Source: a virus. From it: a DNA stretch of 60,859 nucleotides. Location: the IMG/VR virus record IMGVR_UViG_3300027896_000043, positions 1-60,859 of that record. One strand, given 5' to 3'. The stretch's first letter is position 1. Every line of letters begins with the position of its first letter. Under the pieces are notes generated by a model that was not told the DNA's origin, ran no database searches, and saw nothing but the letters and a program-made list of their open reading frames with translations. The position numbers were made by a program, and so were the translations under genes. Shown here piece after piece: positions 25,165-36,100 of this stretch.

Positions 25165-26298
25165 ATGCATTATTTTTTATATCCAACCAAGGACGCTACA
25201 ATTACAAATCAACCAAATCTGATATTTAAAAATACAGGTTTGGATGAAATTTTAGAAGTTGAAAAGACAATTCAGCCTAAAAGTTGTGCCGGAGAATATG
25301 GACCGGTAATTTCCCGCACATTAATCAAATTTGATTTGTCCGATATTTCGGCGTCAATATCAAATCGGACAATAAACAATCCAAAATTTACTTTAAATTT
25401 AAAGTGTGTAGAATCAAACGAAGTTCCGATTGAATATTCAGTATATTCATATCCGATAATTTGCGATTGGATGATGGGAACCGGATATAAATTTGATGGG
25501 AGAACCGATATTGATGGTGTAAACTGGAAATATTCAGACAATGGGATAACAAAATGGTGGCCAAGTTCATCGTTAATGGACTGTAGCGGCGGCGGAGTTT
25601 GGTTAATTAATTCCGGATCGGCTCAATCTGGATCAATTGATTTAAATAATACCGGTAGTTTAATGTCGAGTAATACATTCAACTATGAAACTTCCGATAT
25701 TAAAATGTCCGTTGATAATATTGTAACGGAATGGCTTTCTGGTTCGATTCCAAATAATGGGTTTATATTAATTCACAGCGGAGAGCTCGACGCTACGAAT
25801 TATGGAAAACTGAGATTTTTCTCAAAAGAAACCAATACAATTTATCACCCGTATCTTGACATTTCATGGGATGATAGCACATTTTTCACCGGAAGTTTGG
25901 AAGGTACTGGTAGTTTAAATCCAATTAATTTGTACGATGCAATAATTTCCTTACCCAAAACGCAAAAAGTGTACAAATCCGGAAATATTGTTCGTATGGA
26001 CGTAAAAGGAAGAAAAAAATATCCAACAAAAACATTCACGAATAAATTGTCAGACTATCTTGAACCCGAATACTTACCGGAAAACAGTTTTTATTCAATA
26101 AAAGATGCCGAAAGTGAAATGAAAATAATTCCCCCTGATGAATTTACCAAATTGAGTTGTGACGGGAACGGAAATTATTTCATGCTTGATACTGGTGGAT
26201 TACCACAAGAACGATATTATACCATTGAGATTCACAGCGAACAGAGCGGATCAATACTTACATTCGCTTCTCCACTATCATTTAAAATTTCCAGATGA
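25165..26298 (+). CDS. Baseplate/fibre structural protein (DNRLRE-like domain)
   Basis: A 377-residue protein. The N-terminal 230 residues (MHYFLYPTKDATITNQPNLI, LIKFDLSDISASI, DIKMSVDNIVTEWLSG, NNGFILIHSGE, RFFSKETN) follow the pattern of DNRLRE-like beta-sandwich domains, which use a series of strands and a conserved W. The C-terminal half is beta-rich with no family. Such proteins follow gp6 in several aquatic T4-like phages. It overlaps the next gene by 4 nt. The role is a virion structural component; exact position unknown. Confidence 0.6.
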   Translation: MHYFLYPTKDATITNQPNLIFKNTGLDEILEVEKTIQPKSCAGEYGPVISRTLIKFDLSDISASISNRTINNPKFTLNLKCVESNEVPIEYSVYSYPIICDWMMGTGYKFDGRTDIDGVNWKYSDNGITKWWPSSSLMDCSGGGVWLINSGSAQSGSIDLNNTGSLMSSNTFNYETSDIKMSVDNIVTEWLSGSIPNNGFILIHSGELDATNYGKLRFFSKETNTIYHPYLDISWDDSTFFTGSLEGTGSLNPINLYDAIISLPKTQKVYKSGNIVRMDVKGRKKYPTKTFTNKLSDYLEPEYLPENSFYSIKDAESEMKIIPPDEFTKLSCDGNGNYFMLDTGGLPQERYYTIEIHSEQSGSILTFASPLSFKISR

Positions 26299-26519
26299 CC
26301 CCAAATCCATTTCTATCCAATTATACCAGCGAGGAAATTGATTCTCTCATCAAGTCTGGATCGATTCAATATAGATATGACGACAGTTCAAATCTATTAA
26401 TTGATCAAACTCAAACGGCGATGGCGTCGTCGAGTATAACCATTCCACTATATAAAAAATTATTCTCGGATACAAAAGTGGAAACAAAATATGACGTCAT
26501 ATTTAACGAACTAAGTTAA
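26295..26519 (+). CDS. Small hypothetical baseplate-cluster protein, 74 aa
   Basis: A 74-residue protein (MTPNPFLSNYTSEEIDSLIK...). ATGA overlap with the upstream gene and one-base overlap with the downstream 1585-aa gene support it as real and translationally coupled. No domain is recognised. Confidence 0.6.
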   Translation: MTPNPFLSNYTSEEIDSLIKSGSIQYRYDDSSNLLIDQTQTAMASSSITIPLYKKLFSDTKVETKYDVIFNELS

Positions 26520-29500
26520 TGAATTATAACAAATTTAAAACTATATCCGATGCGACACCAACCGATGTGTCCCGTGGATATGCATATACACAACCAGATT
26601 TGAATTATTTGGTATCTAAAAGTATCAACGAGTTTCCGTTTGGAACATCTGAACATGATGTGGTCGAGACTACAATTATGTCGGTTGATAAATCGGAATT
26701 ATTTTCGTATACGATAACATCAAGCGGAAATTACATTCCATATACGAAATCATACATTGACGTAAATAACAACGGAATAACATACAATTACGAATCGTTC
26801 AGTGGAGATTTTGTTTTAGTCGGCACTACTACACGTAGCTTATTTATTGATGTTACACAAGTATTTAATGATTCCGGGATAACACAAGGAACATATTTAC
26901 TCGGATTAAATCCGGTTAGATATATTGTGGGATCTCCGACCGATTTGACTCGATCATTGGTCGTACGGGAAATTTCTCCATCCAGAACGGAAATTTCGGT
27001 TTCTCCAACTACTTCTCCAAATGACACCGACGATGTAGCAGTACAATTTAATTCCGACTACATTGCATTCAGTCAAAATAAAATATTAGCAAATCAGGTA
27101 ATTACACAGATTTTAAGCGGAATCGAAAGTCCATCAATTTACAATGCATATTATGATGCATATTCGGTCGATGCAGAATCAGCAGAATCAGTGAAATATT
27201 TTTATTCATTTCTTGGTGATATAGATTGGGAAAATACTAAAAATATAGAATATCAAGACAAACGTAAATCGGACGCAGCGGTAATCCAATTCATAACGGA
27301 TATTTACTATGGAGTAAAACGTGGATCTCTAAAAAGCAACGGACAGGTTAGCAATCGTGATGTATATGGAATTTATGACCAATTTAAAAACACGTTATTT
27401 CAAAACTACAAATCCGTAACGACATTTTCCGAAATTAAAGACGTATACTATTCTCTGTTTAGCTACATATTAAACAAAGAGTTGAATCAAATTACCAACA
27501 CTACACCAAGTAATTTCGAGTCCATAGTTGGATTTTTTCAAAAAGTTTTATACGATGCATTTTTTATTCCGGTAATTGATAAATTAGAAGTTCAATTCGA
27601 TGAATTGTTTTCCGGATATTTAAAAAATTCGGTATGTTTTTCTCCGGAAATAAATCTCCCGATTCTTAATTATTCAGTTTCATCTCGAATAGATGCATCT
27701 GGAAACAATTTACTTCTGTTAAAGTTCCAAGAACCAATCCAGACAGATATAAAAGTTGGAGCATCATTTTGGATAGCAAATTCAATGGTTACTGAACCGA
27801 TTATACAATCGGTATATTTATATGCACCAGTTGAAATATTGACTACGCAATTACGTGGTCCAAATTTTTTAATATCCACGGAAACGACCGGAAATGGAAC
27901 ATCAAATTCGTCAATCGAGGATGTTATCGGCGTAACCGGAAGTTTATATTCGGAAATTATGTCAAAATTGGATTCGAAATATTCAAATCCAACCACGTTA
28001 AACATTGACTATAGATATTTTGAAAACTTTATAAAATTTTCATCTGCCGAATCTAGAGTTTCCATCTTCCACGATAAAATAACTCAAATTAATAATCTTC
28101 AAACTCAATTAACCGAAATTGAATATCTACTGTCAATAAATCCATCAGATACTCAGTATATAAAAGATCAAGAAAATATTAATACGGAATATAATAATAT
28201 AGAAGCTTCAATGGATGGATATGAGAATTTTCTATACGACAATATTGGTTGGTACTCTACACATTCCGCTGTATATGATGGAATGTCTTCCGCCTCATTA
28301 TATGATAGAGATAATGCATCAAGTCTTCAGAATACTACGCCCGAATATATCACAGAAAACGATGCAAATTCTGATTATGTTACGTTTATAAACATGGTCG
28401 GTCATTATTTTGACAATCTCTCGTCATATATTACACAATTTACACAAAAAAATAATCCGACAAATTCATCCACGACCGGAATTTCAGATGCTGTAGTTTA
28501 TTCGATGTTGAGCTCTCTTGGATGGGAACCGGAAACAGGCAAAGAAAATCTTCCATTATTATTATCTACATTTTCAAAATCGGATTTCGATGTTAGCTCA
28601 AGTTTGTGGAACATTGTTGGTACAATGTCCGAGACCGATAGAAATCAAGCAATATGGAAACGAGTATTAAATAATTTACCATCAATCCTCAAATCTAAAG
28701 GAACATCGTCGTCAATTAAATCGTTGGCAAATTGTTATGGAATACCACAAAACATTCTCACCATTAAAGAGTATGGTGGTATAGAGAATGAATACGCGGT
28801 CGATCAAAATTCAATATATTCATTCGACGAAACGAAGTATTCGGCTGGATTTATTGGAAAGGGAGAATATTTTAATTTACCGTGGTCTGGTAGTTTTAGG
28901 AGCGTAGAATTTAACATTTCATTTGATCCAAAAAATACAAGTGATGACGGACAAGTTTTTAGACTCGTGAATTGCTCAAATCAATGGATCGTTGGTATAG
29001 TACGTGAGCGGGGACTTGATTGGGGAAGAGCATTTTTCACGGCACGAGACGGGATTGGCAATTTATTGACGAGTATGACACCGAGAGTTCCAATTTTTAG
29101 TGGAGACACTTTTACTGTAGTATTAAGAAAAAACGATTTAAATGCCGATTTTTTGTTGTCTCCGTATTACACGGAATCGTTAAGTGATTCGTATCCAAGA
29201 ACATACGACTTACGTGTATTAAAAAGTGACGAATCACGAATAACATATGAAGTTTCGTCTAGTATATTATTGAGTGGTAGTTACAATACACAATGGAAAT
29301 CTGGAACTGAAATATGTTTTGGTAATTATTTACAAAATACCGCATCTCTTAGTATAGATCCGGAAGCATTTTTTGGAACATTGGACGAGATTAAATTGTG
29401 GGAAATCCCGATAAACTTGGATCGAGTAAAAAACCATTCAACGTATCAAGGAGCTTATGATTCGGACAACCCCAGTAATACTATTGACAAGGCGTTAGTC

Positions 29501-31276
29501 AGAATTTCATTTGGTACGCCAATTGATTTACATACCGGATCCGGTGTTGTAAACGTGAAAAATTTATCATATCGACAAGAGTTTCCATATGCTCTAGCAG
29601 TAGCATTTCCGGCATATACGTCGTCAGTAATATATGACGTTGAATGTGATACAAATGAATATGTCTCGGAATATCCATTTCAATTTAAGGAGAAAAATAT
29701 TCGACAACACGTAAAACTTCCAAATTTTGGATCAAATAAATTTCGAAGCAATAAAATAAATTATACGAAATCTGTTCTGGTTAGTAATTTGTCACCAACT
29801 ACCAGATCCACGTTACAAAGTTCCGATACATCCACAGTTGACAGTAATAAACTGGGAATTTTCTTTTCTCCGTCAGATGCTATTAATGCAGAAATAATGA
29901 AGTTTTTTGGCAATTTTGAATTTGGAGATTTGATCGGAAGTCCAAGTGATATCTACTTAAAAAATTATCCAAACTTTGAAACATTTAGAAAATTATATTT
30001 TGATCAAGGTGGTGGGCAATTAGATTATCAAACGTTCATAAACATGATACGAGCATACTTTGATAAATCATTGTTCAAGTATGCACAAAATTTAGTTCCG
30101 GCAAGAACAAAAACCGTAAGCGGTATTCTTATTGAACCAACAATTTTGGAACGACCAAAAATCCAACAAAAACCTCCTACACACGAAATTCATAGAAATT
30201 TATCAACCCTCGTTGATGTTAAACGTGGAATAACTGGAACAGTAATCCCAAGACTGGAACCAAAAATCGAAGTTAAAATTCGTGGAATTTCTTTGTATGA
30301 TGATTACAACCGAGCATTTTATAATAATGCATTAGATCCGTTTGGATTCGGTATTTATGCTGAGAATGGAATTTCATATTACAATGATGATTTTTATAGA
30401 GTTGACATTGCCCCAGTAAAGCGATCTCTAATAGTTGAAAGTAAAAATCGCGTTCCTATATCGTGGGCAACCGAATTTGATGTAGTCAATACCGAAAAGT
30501 GTAAATATCAAATAATTTCACAGAGTTATGAGTCTATTAATATATCAAGGTTTCCGGTTTTATATCAATATCCCATAACTTCGGATCTGGTGTTAAATAC
30601 TGTAGATGAAAATGTTATATCACAAAGAACTGAATTCACACACTTTTCAGGTTCAATTATTTTCACGAATTGTGACGTAGCATTATTACCCGGCAATCAA
30701 CCAATCGATACCGCTGTATGGTCGATTCCAGAACTTCCAACCAAGACAACTATAAATGGAATGGTGATATCTCAAAATATCATCTCCGGGAGTTTGACTG
30801 GAATAATAAATTCTCCAATTGGGATTTCTGGTACGGTAGACTTTTCCCGTCGGGTTTTATTGAGTGGATCATATAATTCAGATACTCAAATATTTGACGG
30901 CAGACTTGTTATTTCCACTGGAACATCAATTCAAATGTTTTTTTATACTCCGGAAAAAACAAAATCAATTTTCACAGTTTTACGTGAAAATGCAAACGGT
31001 CCATTGTTTGATTATATCAATCAAATATCATATACATATAGAAAAAATCTATCGTTTCAAAATATTCCATACGGATCAAGACTATTGGACGGATATTATT
31101 CGACACATTATCGATATAAAAAACAAAATTTTTCTCGTAAACAAATTAATATAGTCTCCGATTCTGGGAATTTTGTTGGTGCATTCAAAAAGGGACTTCA
31201 AACACAAAAGACGACGGTTCAACAAGATGGATTGCTCGATAATAGTCCGCCCATTGTAATAACAAAAACGACATGA
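26519..31276 (+). CDS. Giant baseplate/tail-fibre protein with LamG-like domain
   Basis: A 1585-residue protein. The N-terminal 790 residues are mixed, including NLPSILKSKGTSSSIKSLAN, a motif seen in large gp7-like baseplate proteins of aquatic T4-like phages. Residues about 797-967 resemble a LamG/concanavalin-type beta sandwich (RSVEFNISFDPKN, DGQVFRLVNCSNQWIVGIVR, FGTLDEIKLWEIPI), often glycan-binding. The C-terminal 400 residues are beta-rich. It follows gp6-like genes in the place of T4 gp7 (1032 aa). Whether it is a gp7 equivalent is unproven. Confidence 0.6.
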   Translation: MNYNKFKTISDATPTDVSRGYAYTQPDLNYLVSKSINEFPFGTSEHDVVETTIMSVDKSELFSYTITSSGNYIPYTKSYIDVNNNGITYNYESFSGDFVLVGTTTRSLFIDVTQVFNDSGITQGTYLLGLNPVRYIVGSPTDLTRSLVVREISPSRTEISVSPTTSPNDTDDVAVQFNSDYIAFSQNKILANQVITQILSGIESPSIYNAYYDAYSVDAESAESVKYFYSFLGDIDWENTKNIEYQDKRKSDAAVIQFITDIYYGVKRGSLKSNGQVSNRDVYGIYDQFKNTLFQNYKSVTTFSEIKDVYYSLFSYILNKELNQITNTTPSNFESIVGFFQKVLYDAFFIPVIDKLEVQFDELFSGYLKNSVCFSPEINLPILNYSVSSRIDASGNNLLLLKFQEPIQTDIKVGASFWIANSMVTEPIIQSVYLYAPVEILTTQLRGPNFLISTETTGNGTSNSSIEDVIGVTGSLYSEIMSKLDSKYSNPTTLNIDYRYFENFIKFSSAESRVSIFHDKITQINNLQTQLTEIEYLLSINPSDTQYIKDQENINTEYNNIEASMDGYENFLYDNIGWYSTHSAVYDGMSSASLYDRDNASSLQNTTPEYITENDANSDYVTFINMVGHYFDNLSSYITQFTQKNNPTNSSTTGISDAVVYSMLSSLGWEPETGKENLPLLLSTFSKSDFDVSSSLWNIVGTMSETDRNQAIWKRVLNNLPSILKSKGTSSSIKSLANCYGIPQNILTIKEYGGIENEYAVDQNSIYSFDETKYSAGFIGKGEYFNLPWSGSFRSVEFNISFDPKNTSDDGQVFRLVNCSNQWIVGIVRERGLDWGRAFFTARDGIGNLLTSMTPRVPIFSGDTFTVVLRKNDLNADFLLSPYYTESLSDSYPRTYDLRVLKSDESRITYEVSSSILLSGSYNTQWKSGTEICFGNYLQNTASLSIDPEAFFGTLDEIKLWEIPINLDRVKNHSTYQGAYDSDNPSNTIDKALVRISFGTPIDLHTGSGVVNVKNLSYRQEFPYALAVAFPAYTSSVIYDVECDTNEYVSEYPFQFKEKNIRQHVKLPNFGSNKFRSNKINYTKSVLVSNLSPTTRSTLQSSDTSTVDSNKLGIFFSPSDAINAEIMKFFGNFEFGDLIGSPSDIYLKNYPNFETFRKLYFDQGGGQLDYQTFINMIRAYFDKSLFKYAQNLVPARTKTVSGILIEPTILERPKIQQKPPTHEIHRNLSTLVDVKRGITGTVIPRLEPKIEVKIRGISLYDDYNRAFYNNALDPFGFGIYAENGISYYNDDFYRVDIAPVKRSLIVESKNRVPISWATEFDVVNTEKCKYQIISQSYESINISRFPVLYQYPITSDLVLNTVDENVISQRTEFTHFSGSIIFTNCDVALLPGNQPIDTAVWSIPELPTKTTINGMVISQNIISGSLTGIINSPIGISGTVDFSRRVLLSGSYNSDTQIFDGRLVISTGTSIQMFFYTPEKTKSIFTVLRENANGPLFDYINQISYTYRKNLSFQNIPYGSRLLDGYYSTHYRYKKQNFSRKQINIVSDSGNFVGAFKKGLQTQKTTVQQDGLLDNSPPIVITKTT

Positions 31277-31360
31277 TTTTTTGATACCATCTGGATGTTT
31301 GATATTTGGCATTATTCCGGATAAAATGAAATAGATCTGTCAAAAACTCAACTACCTCGT

Positions 31361-31369
31361 ATATTTATC
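31361..31369 (+). promoter_or_regulatory. Candidate late promoter element ATATTTATC
   Basis: Lies 19 nt before ATG 31389, with an AAAGGAA Shine-Dalgarno-like sequence between them. This is one of the few places where both motif and ribosome-binding site are present. Confidence 0.5.
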
Positions 31370-31388
31370 ACAAAAGGAATAGAACAAT

Positions 31389-32018
31389 ATGGCATACGCT
31401 AATAACGAAACTCTAACGGTAGATGCAGTACTAACAAAAAAGGGTCGAGAACTTTTGGCCGCTCAAGGTGGACTAAATATAACCGCATTTGCTTTGTCTG
31501 ATGATGAAATTGATTATCGATTATATCAACCAAATCATCCACAGGGATCTGCTTATTATGATCTGGCTATACGTAATACCCCAGTTCTTGAGGCATTTAC
31601 AGATGAAACTCAAGTACTAAAATACAAATTGGTCACTTTGCCAGCTGGAGTTACATCAATCCCAACGATAAGTTTGGGCCAGTCATCGATTACAGTTAAT
31701 AAAGATTATAAGGGAGAAGTTGTAATTGTTCCATCAACAAATCCGTCATATAATACGACTCTTGGATATACTGCGATATTGTCAAATAAAAATCTCGGAA
31801 CTATTATTGGGGAACAGTTGCAAGCAGCATCATCGGCAACAATTCCAACATTTATCGGAGACGTGTCGTCAACTACCGCTCAAGTTGCACTTGGTCTCCG
31901 ATTCAGATTTATTCCAAATTCGTCGTTAACTCAAACCACAACTTCCAAGTTGACAGTTGTTGGAAACGAATCGGGTGGATCAATTTCAATTCCAATAACC
32001 GTAGAAGTAAAGAAATAA
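31389..32018 (+). CDS. Conserved tail/virion structural protein
   Basis: A 209-residue protein. The N-terminal pattern ETLTVDAVLTKKGRELLAAQ, followed by ITAFALSDDEIDYRLY, is a module I associate with structural genes of aquatic T4-like phages. The rest is a beta-sandwich-like Ser/Thr-rich domain ending SIPITVEVKK. It has an ATATTTATC motif and AAAGGAA upstream. It directly precedes the gp8-like gene (8 nt). Exact location in the virion unknown. Confidence 0.6.
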   Translation: MAYANNETLTVDAVLTKKGRELLAAQGGLNITAFALSDDEIDYRLYQPNHPQGSAYYDLAIRNTPVLEAFTDETQVLKYKLVTLPAGVTSIPTISLGQSSITVNKDYKGEVVIVPSTNPSYNTTLGYTAILSNKNLGTIIGEQLQAASSATIPTFIGDVSSTTAQVALGLRFRFIPNSSLTQTTTSKLTVVGNESGGSISIPITVEVKK

Positions 32019-32026
32019 TTTAGAAC

Positions 32027-33121
32027 ATGATTTTTCAAACATTTGACACAACCGATATTGTCGCGGGAAGAGTTCAACCGGTTTCGACTGGAATATGGTC
32101 GAATGGTGAACCTATGTGGACAAGCTTTTTCACGTCAAGTATACAAGCCAGAGCAACTGGATCATCCGCCATGGATCCATTAAATGGACTGTATTATCTC
32201 AATGTATATGATTCAAATCCATCGTCCTCATTGACCGCTGATATTTATTTCTCCGTTACATATGGCCACGTAGCAGGTTCTGGATCTTCCGATTTCGATT
32301 TGGACACAAACACAGGAAGTTTGATAAAACCAACCCAAGCAATTTATAGTCAATATAGAAATTTATTACTTACTCCAGACGATGACACATTTACATTTCA
32401 ATCCGGTTCAATTGATAGTTCCACGAATATAGATTCATCGGACATTTACGTAATCAATTTTAAATCCGATAAAGTCAAAGATCGACTTGATGCTGGTCAG
32501 TTTGAAATTACACTACATGGAAGTAATGGAACATTTGTATTTATCGATGATTCAAGGCAAAATACGTCGGTACTTACTTCGACCGGCGGTAAACGGTTTA
32601 ATATAATCAGTGGAAGTTTATCGTCAACTTCTACTACCGGTGATACATATCAAGCGGTCGGATCAGTATATCCAGATTTGGGACTTATTATATTAAATCC
32701 AAATGTAATTTCACGAATCGTTGGTACTACTGCACTTGGACCATTGTCCACTCCGGCCGCATCATTGAGTACATTTGCAATGATGCATCAGCGATTATTT
32801 TCTTCATTGGCACCAAATAGTAATGGAGCTATCACAGCAAGAGTTACCGAATATGTTCCGTCACGTCATTATTTCGTCAGAGTAAAAAATCAAAACTTCA
32901 ATTATTCAAACAATCCATCATTCGTAATTTCTTCAAATGAAGATCCCGTGAATGCCGGTAATTTGAGATTTGCTGACTTTTCATCCGATCCTAAAGTTTA
33001 TATAACAACGATTGGGTTATATAATGATAACAACGATTTGGTTGCTGTAGCAAAATTGAGTCAACCCATTTTAAAAGATTTCTTGTCTGAAGTTTTGGTT
33101 AAATGTAAAATTGATTTTTGA
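32027..33121 (+). CDS. 8: gp8-like baseplate wedge protein
   Basis: A 364-residue protein close in size to T4 gp8 (334 aa). The N-terminal part is beta-rich. The C-terminal signature YFVRVKNQNFNYSNNPSF (about 282) plus TTIGLYNDNNDLVAVAKLSQ (about 328) is typical of gp8-type wedge proteins of T4-like phages from water. The same two-part signature recurs in the next protein, there split by an insert. gp8 joins gp7 and gp10 to form the outer wedge. Confidence 0.7.
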   Translation: MIFQTFDTTDIVAGRVQPVSTGIWSNGEPMWTSFFTSSIQARATGSSAMDPLNGLYYLNVYDSNPSSSLTADIYFSVTYGHVAGSGSSDFDLDTNTGSLIKPTQAIYSQYRNLLLTPDDDTFTFQSGSIDSSTNIDSSDIYVINFKSDKVKDRLDAGQFEITLHGSNGTFVFIDDSRQNTSVLTSTGGKRFNIISGSLSSTSTTGDTYQAVGSVYPDLGLIILNPNVISRIVGTTALGPLSTPAASLSTFAMMHQRLFSSLAPNSNGAITARVTEYVPSRHYFVRVKNQNFNYSNNPSFVISSNEDPVNAGNLRFADFSSDPKVYITTIGLYNDNNDLVAVAKLSQPILKDFLSEVLVKCKIDF

Positions 33122-33136
33122 TTGTTGACTTGGAGT

Positions 33137-33161
33137 TGATGGGAATATCACGATCCCATCA
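33137..33161 (+). terminator. Hairpin before a candidate late promoter
   Basis: An 8-bp stem TGATGGGA/TCCCATCA with a 9-nt loop ends in TATTTAT rather than a pure U-run. It could terminate the gp8-like transcript. It abuts the ATATTTATC motif at 33161-33169. Confidence 0.5.
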
Positions 33162-33169
33162 TATTTATC
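33161..33169 (+). promoter_or_regulatory. Candidate late promoter element ATATTTATC
   Basis: 4 nt before ATG 33174 and directly after a hairpin. Same geometry as at 19974 and 42307. Confidence 0.45.
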
Positions 33170-33173
33170 ATCG

Positions 33174-36100
33174 ATGATTAAATACCTCGCAAACAGCGAC
33201 ATTACGGTCCGACCGTTCAAGACATATAAGAACTGGGAAATTCAAAGTATTGATTCGAACGCCACCAACTCGTTCGGCGAATCTACATATTTTGATACAA
33301 AAATAGTTATCAGTGAGGGAATTAGTTGTTCTGGAATATTTTATACTACCGGAAGTCCATATTATGATCCAATAAAAGAACCAATAAATTCCAACGGGGA
33401 ATATAAAAGACTTGTGTATTCCTGTGTAGCTGAGATGTTTTATAATGATTATAATAATCCATTGAAACTGTTTGGGGTTGAATCGTGGGATGGCGACCCA
33501 TTGACCGGATTTAAAGAAAGCAGGATTATACATGATCGAGTACTGGTCGCCAGAATTAAAAATTCATATTGGGGAGAAACAATACGTCCCGGAACTGTTC
33601 GTATAAACGACGGATCCAGCGTACACGATCCATACTTAATAACCGATGATGGTAGTACAAATTTATCATTATCTGGTAATCAGTTTCCATTTGTGTCCCA
33701 AATTTCTCCACACAAACACGTTGGAAGTAAGACGTATTGGGATACATCGTCTGGAAAATTTTATCATGACGATGCGTTGATTACATATCAACAGGCATTG
33801 GTGTTACGAGAATCTGGAGAAATTGTGACGTATGAACCGGATATCAATTCATGGAAAACCGATGACTCAACTAGTCGGGATACATATCAACCGGAAAATG
33901 AAAGATTTGGATATTCAGTGTCAGCGTGGTATAAATACATTTTGGCTGGATCTCCGATGGATTCTAATAGTTTTTCTGTTGCAAAACACGGAAACTCGCA
34001 ATTGTTTAAATACGACACCGATACTGGTACACATCGATTTGTTAAAAAATTTATTTCTCCGTTTACTGTAAATGGGCAAGCACAAGAATTTGGAATGGAT
34101 AACTCTTTATTGATACAACTGGAGGATGGAAATTTTATATATAACGACATAAATTCTGGAGAAAATACATCATCTCTGATGGATGAATTTGGATATTCAG
34201 TTTCTATTCGGGATGATTTTGCCGTTATTGGTGCACCAAATGGAGACGCGTGCGTATCATACAATTCACACTCCGGATTTGTATATGTGTACGGAAAAAA
34301 CAAAGGCGGAACCGACAATTGGGGCTTGGTATCAATACTCGAAGGATCTGGCTCAAACTCTCGATTTGGAGAAGCTGTTAGTGTGGATTCGGATTTGGTT
34401 GTTGTCGGAGCTCCGGGGGTAAACAATAATACTGGAGCTGTTTATGTTTTTCGCCGTAAAATTTTTCCAAATGTGGATGCAAATTTAATTTCATGTTCAA
34501 CAATTGAAACGGCATCGTTTTGGAATTATGTAGTAAATAATAATAATTTATGTGAACGAATCGTCGCAGAATCAGGTGAAGAAATATACGGAGAATCGGG
34601 TGCTCCAAGCTTTTTAATTGGCAGTGGTTCCGTTATATTGGGAGACTATTCGTGGAGATTGGAAGCAACATTAACATCGTCGGTGGCAATCGCTGGAGAA
34701 TTTTTTGGATCAACCCTTGAGGTAAACAATAATAGAATAATAATTGGCTCAAAAACGGAAACCAGAAAGGGATATGCCACGTTATTTACAGCTTCATTTT
34801 TTGGCTCTCCATGTGAGACCGCCTCGTGGGGACAATATAAGATATTTTATGGTAATGACGACTCCGCTGATTTAGATCCACTATCTCCATTCAATGGTGT
34901 CAGTAGTATTTTACCATATGATGGATTTGGTAGATCGGTTTCTATTGACGGCGACCACATTGTTGTATGTTCACATTATGATAAATCCGTTGGTAGCCCA
35001 ATCACACAAACAATTGGGGCAGCATATTTCTACAGTTTTTCAAATATTCGATGCAATACATCGGAAGGAGCGGTAACCAACTCATTTGATTGTGCGCTGA
35101 GATATAAAACGTACGGTGACAGATCTACTATATATAATAATAAATTTGCCAGAACAGCGTCCGTTCGTGGAACAAGAGCCGTAATTAGTACTCACGCTGA
35201 TAAATTGAATTACAGCGCATCATATAATCAGTCGGAAAATACCTTTATATTTGAAAATTCGGATGTTGAATCCGAAAATTCATATGATCAATTAAATGTA
35301 TTGGGTAGAATTTCCTTATATGACTTTGATCCAAAAACTATCAAATGGAATAATCTAAAAATAGAAAAAAGAAATAAAGAACGAGATATTCCGAGTTATT
35401 CATATGGATGGACATCGTGTCTGTCAGATTTTATTTCGGGATCAAAATTTTTAGTTGTTGGTTCTCCGATATTTACATATAATAACGATTCGATGTATGA
35501 TCGCGTTATAGACAAAAATTATCAACGAAGTGGAAGTTTTCCAACTAATTATTCCGGATCATTGTTTGTATATGACATGGATACTCTGGAAGAAAATCCA
35601 AAAATTGGAAACGTGTTTTATAAAAATGGTCAAATAATATTAACCAACACCGCATCAAATTATATTCCGATACTGACCGGTACCGGAAGTTGTGGATTTT
35701 CTTTAACTTATCAAGGCGAACACACGATATTTGAACATGAATATTTAATCACGGTTGGAGCGGGAGAATTCAATTATTCAACAAATCCATCGTCTCTAGT
35801 AAAATATCCAATTACGTTCGACGTAAATCAAGACGGAATTTTTGATTTTTCCGATGTGGATTTAATATTGAGATTTTTAACTAAACAAAAATTTTATGAC
35901 GCAAATGATCTTGATGACAACGGAGTAATACTTGAAACGGATACCTTGGCAGATGAAAGTTGGTGGAACAATGACATCATGATGACTGAGGCTGGAGATG
36001 TTATTTTGAATGAAAAAATCGGTATAAACTTGGAAACTACGACTGTAGTATTAAACTCTACCATATTTAATTATATCCAAACCAATTTGGTAGATACGGG

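Noticed and set aside
33887-34426. Minus-strand ORF of 179 codons inside the propeller gene
   Set aside because: Antisense shadow of a coding region with clear blade motifs on the + strand.
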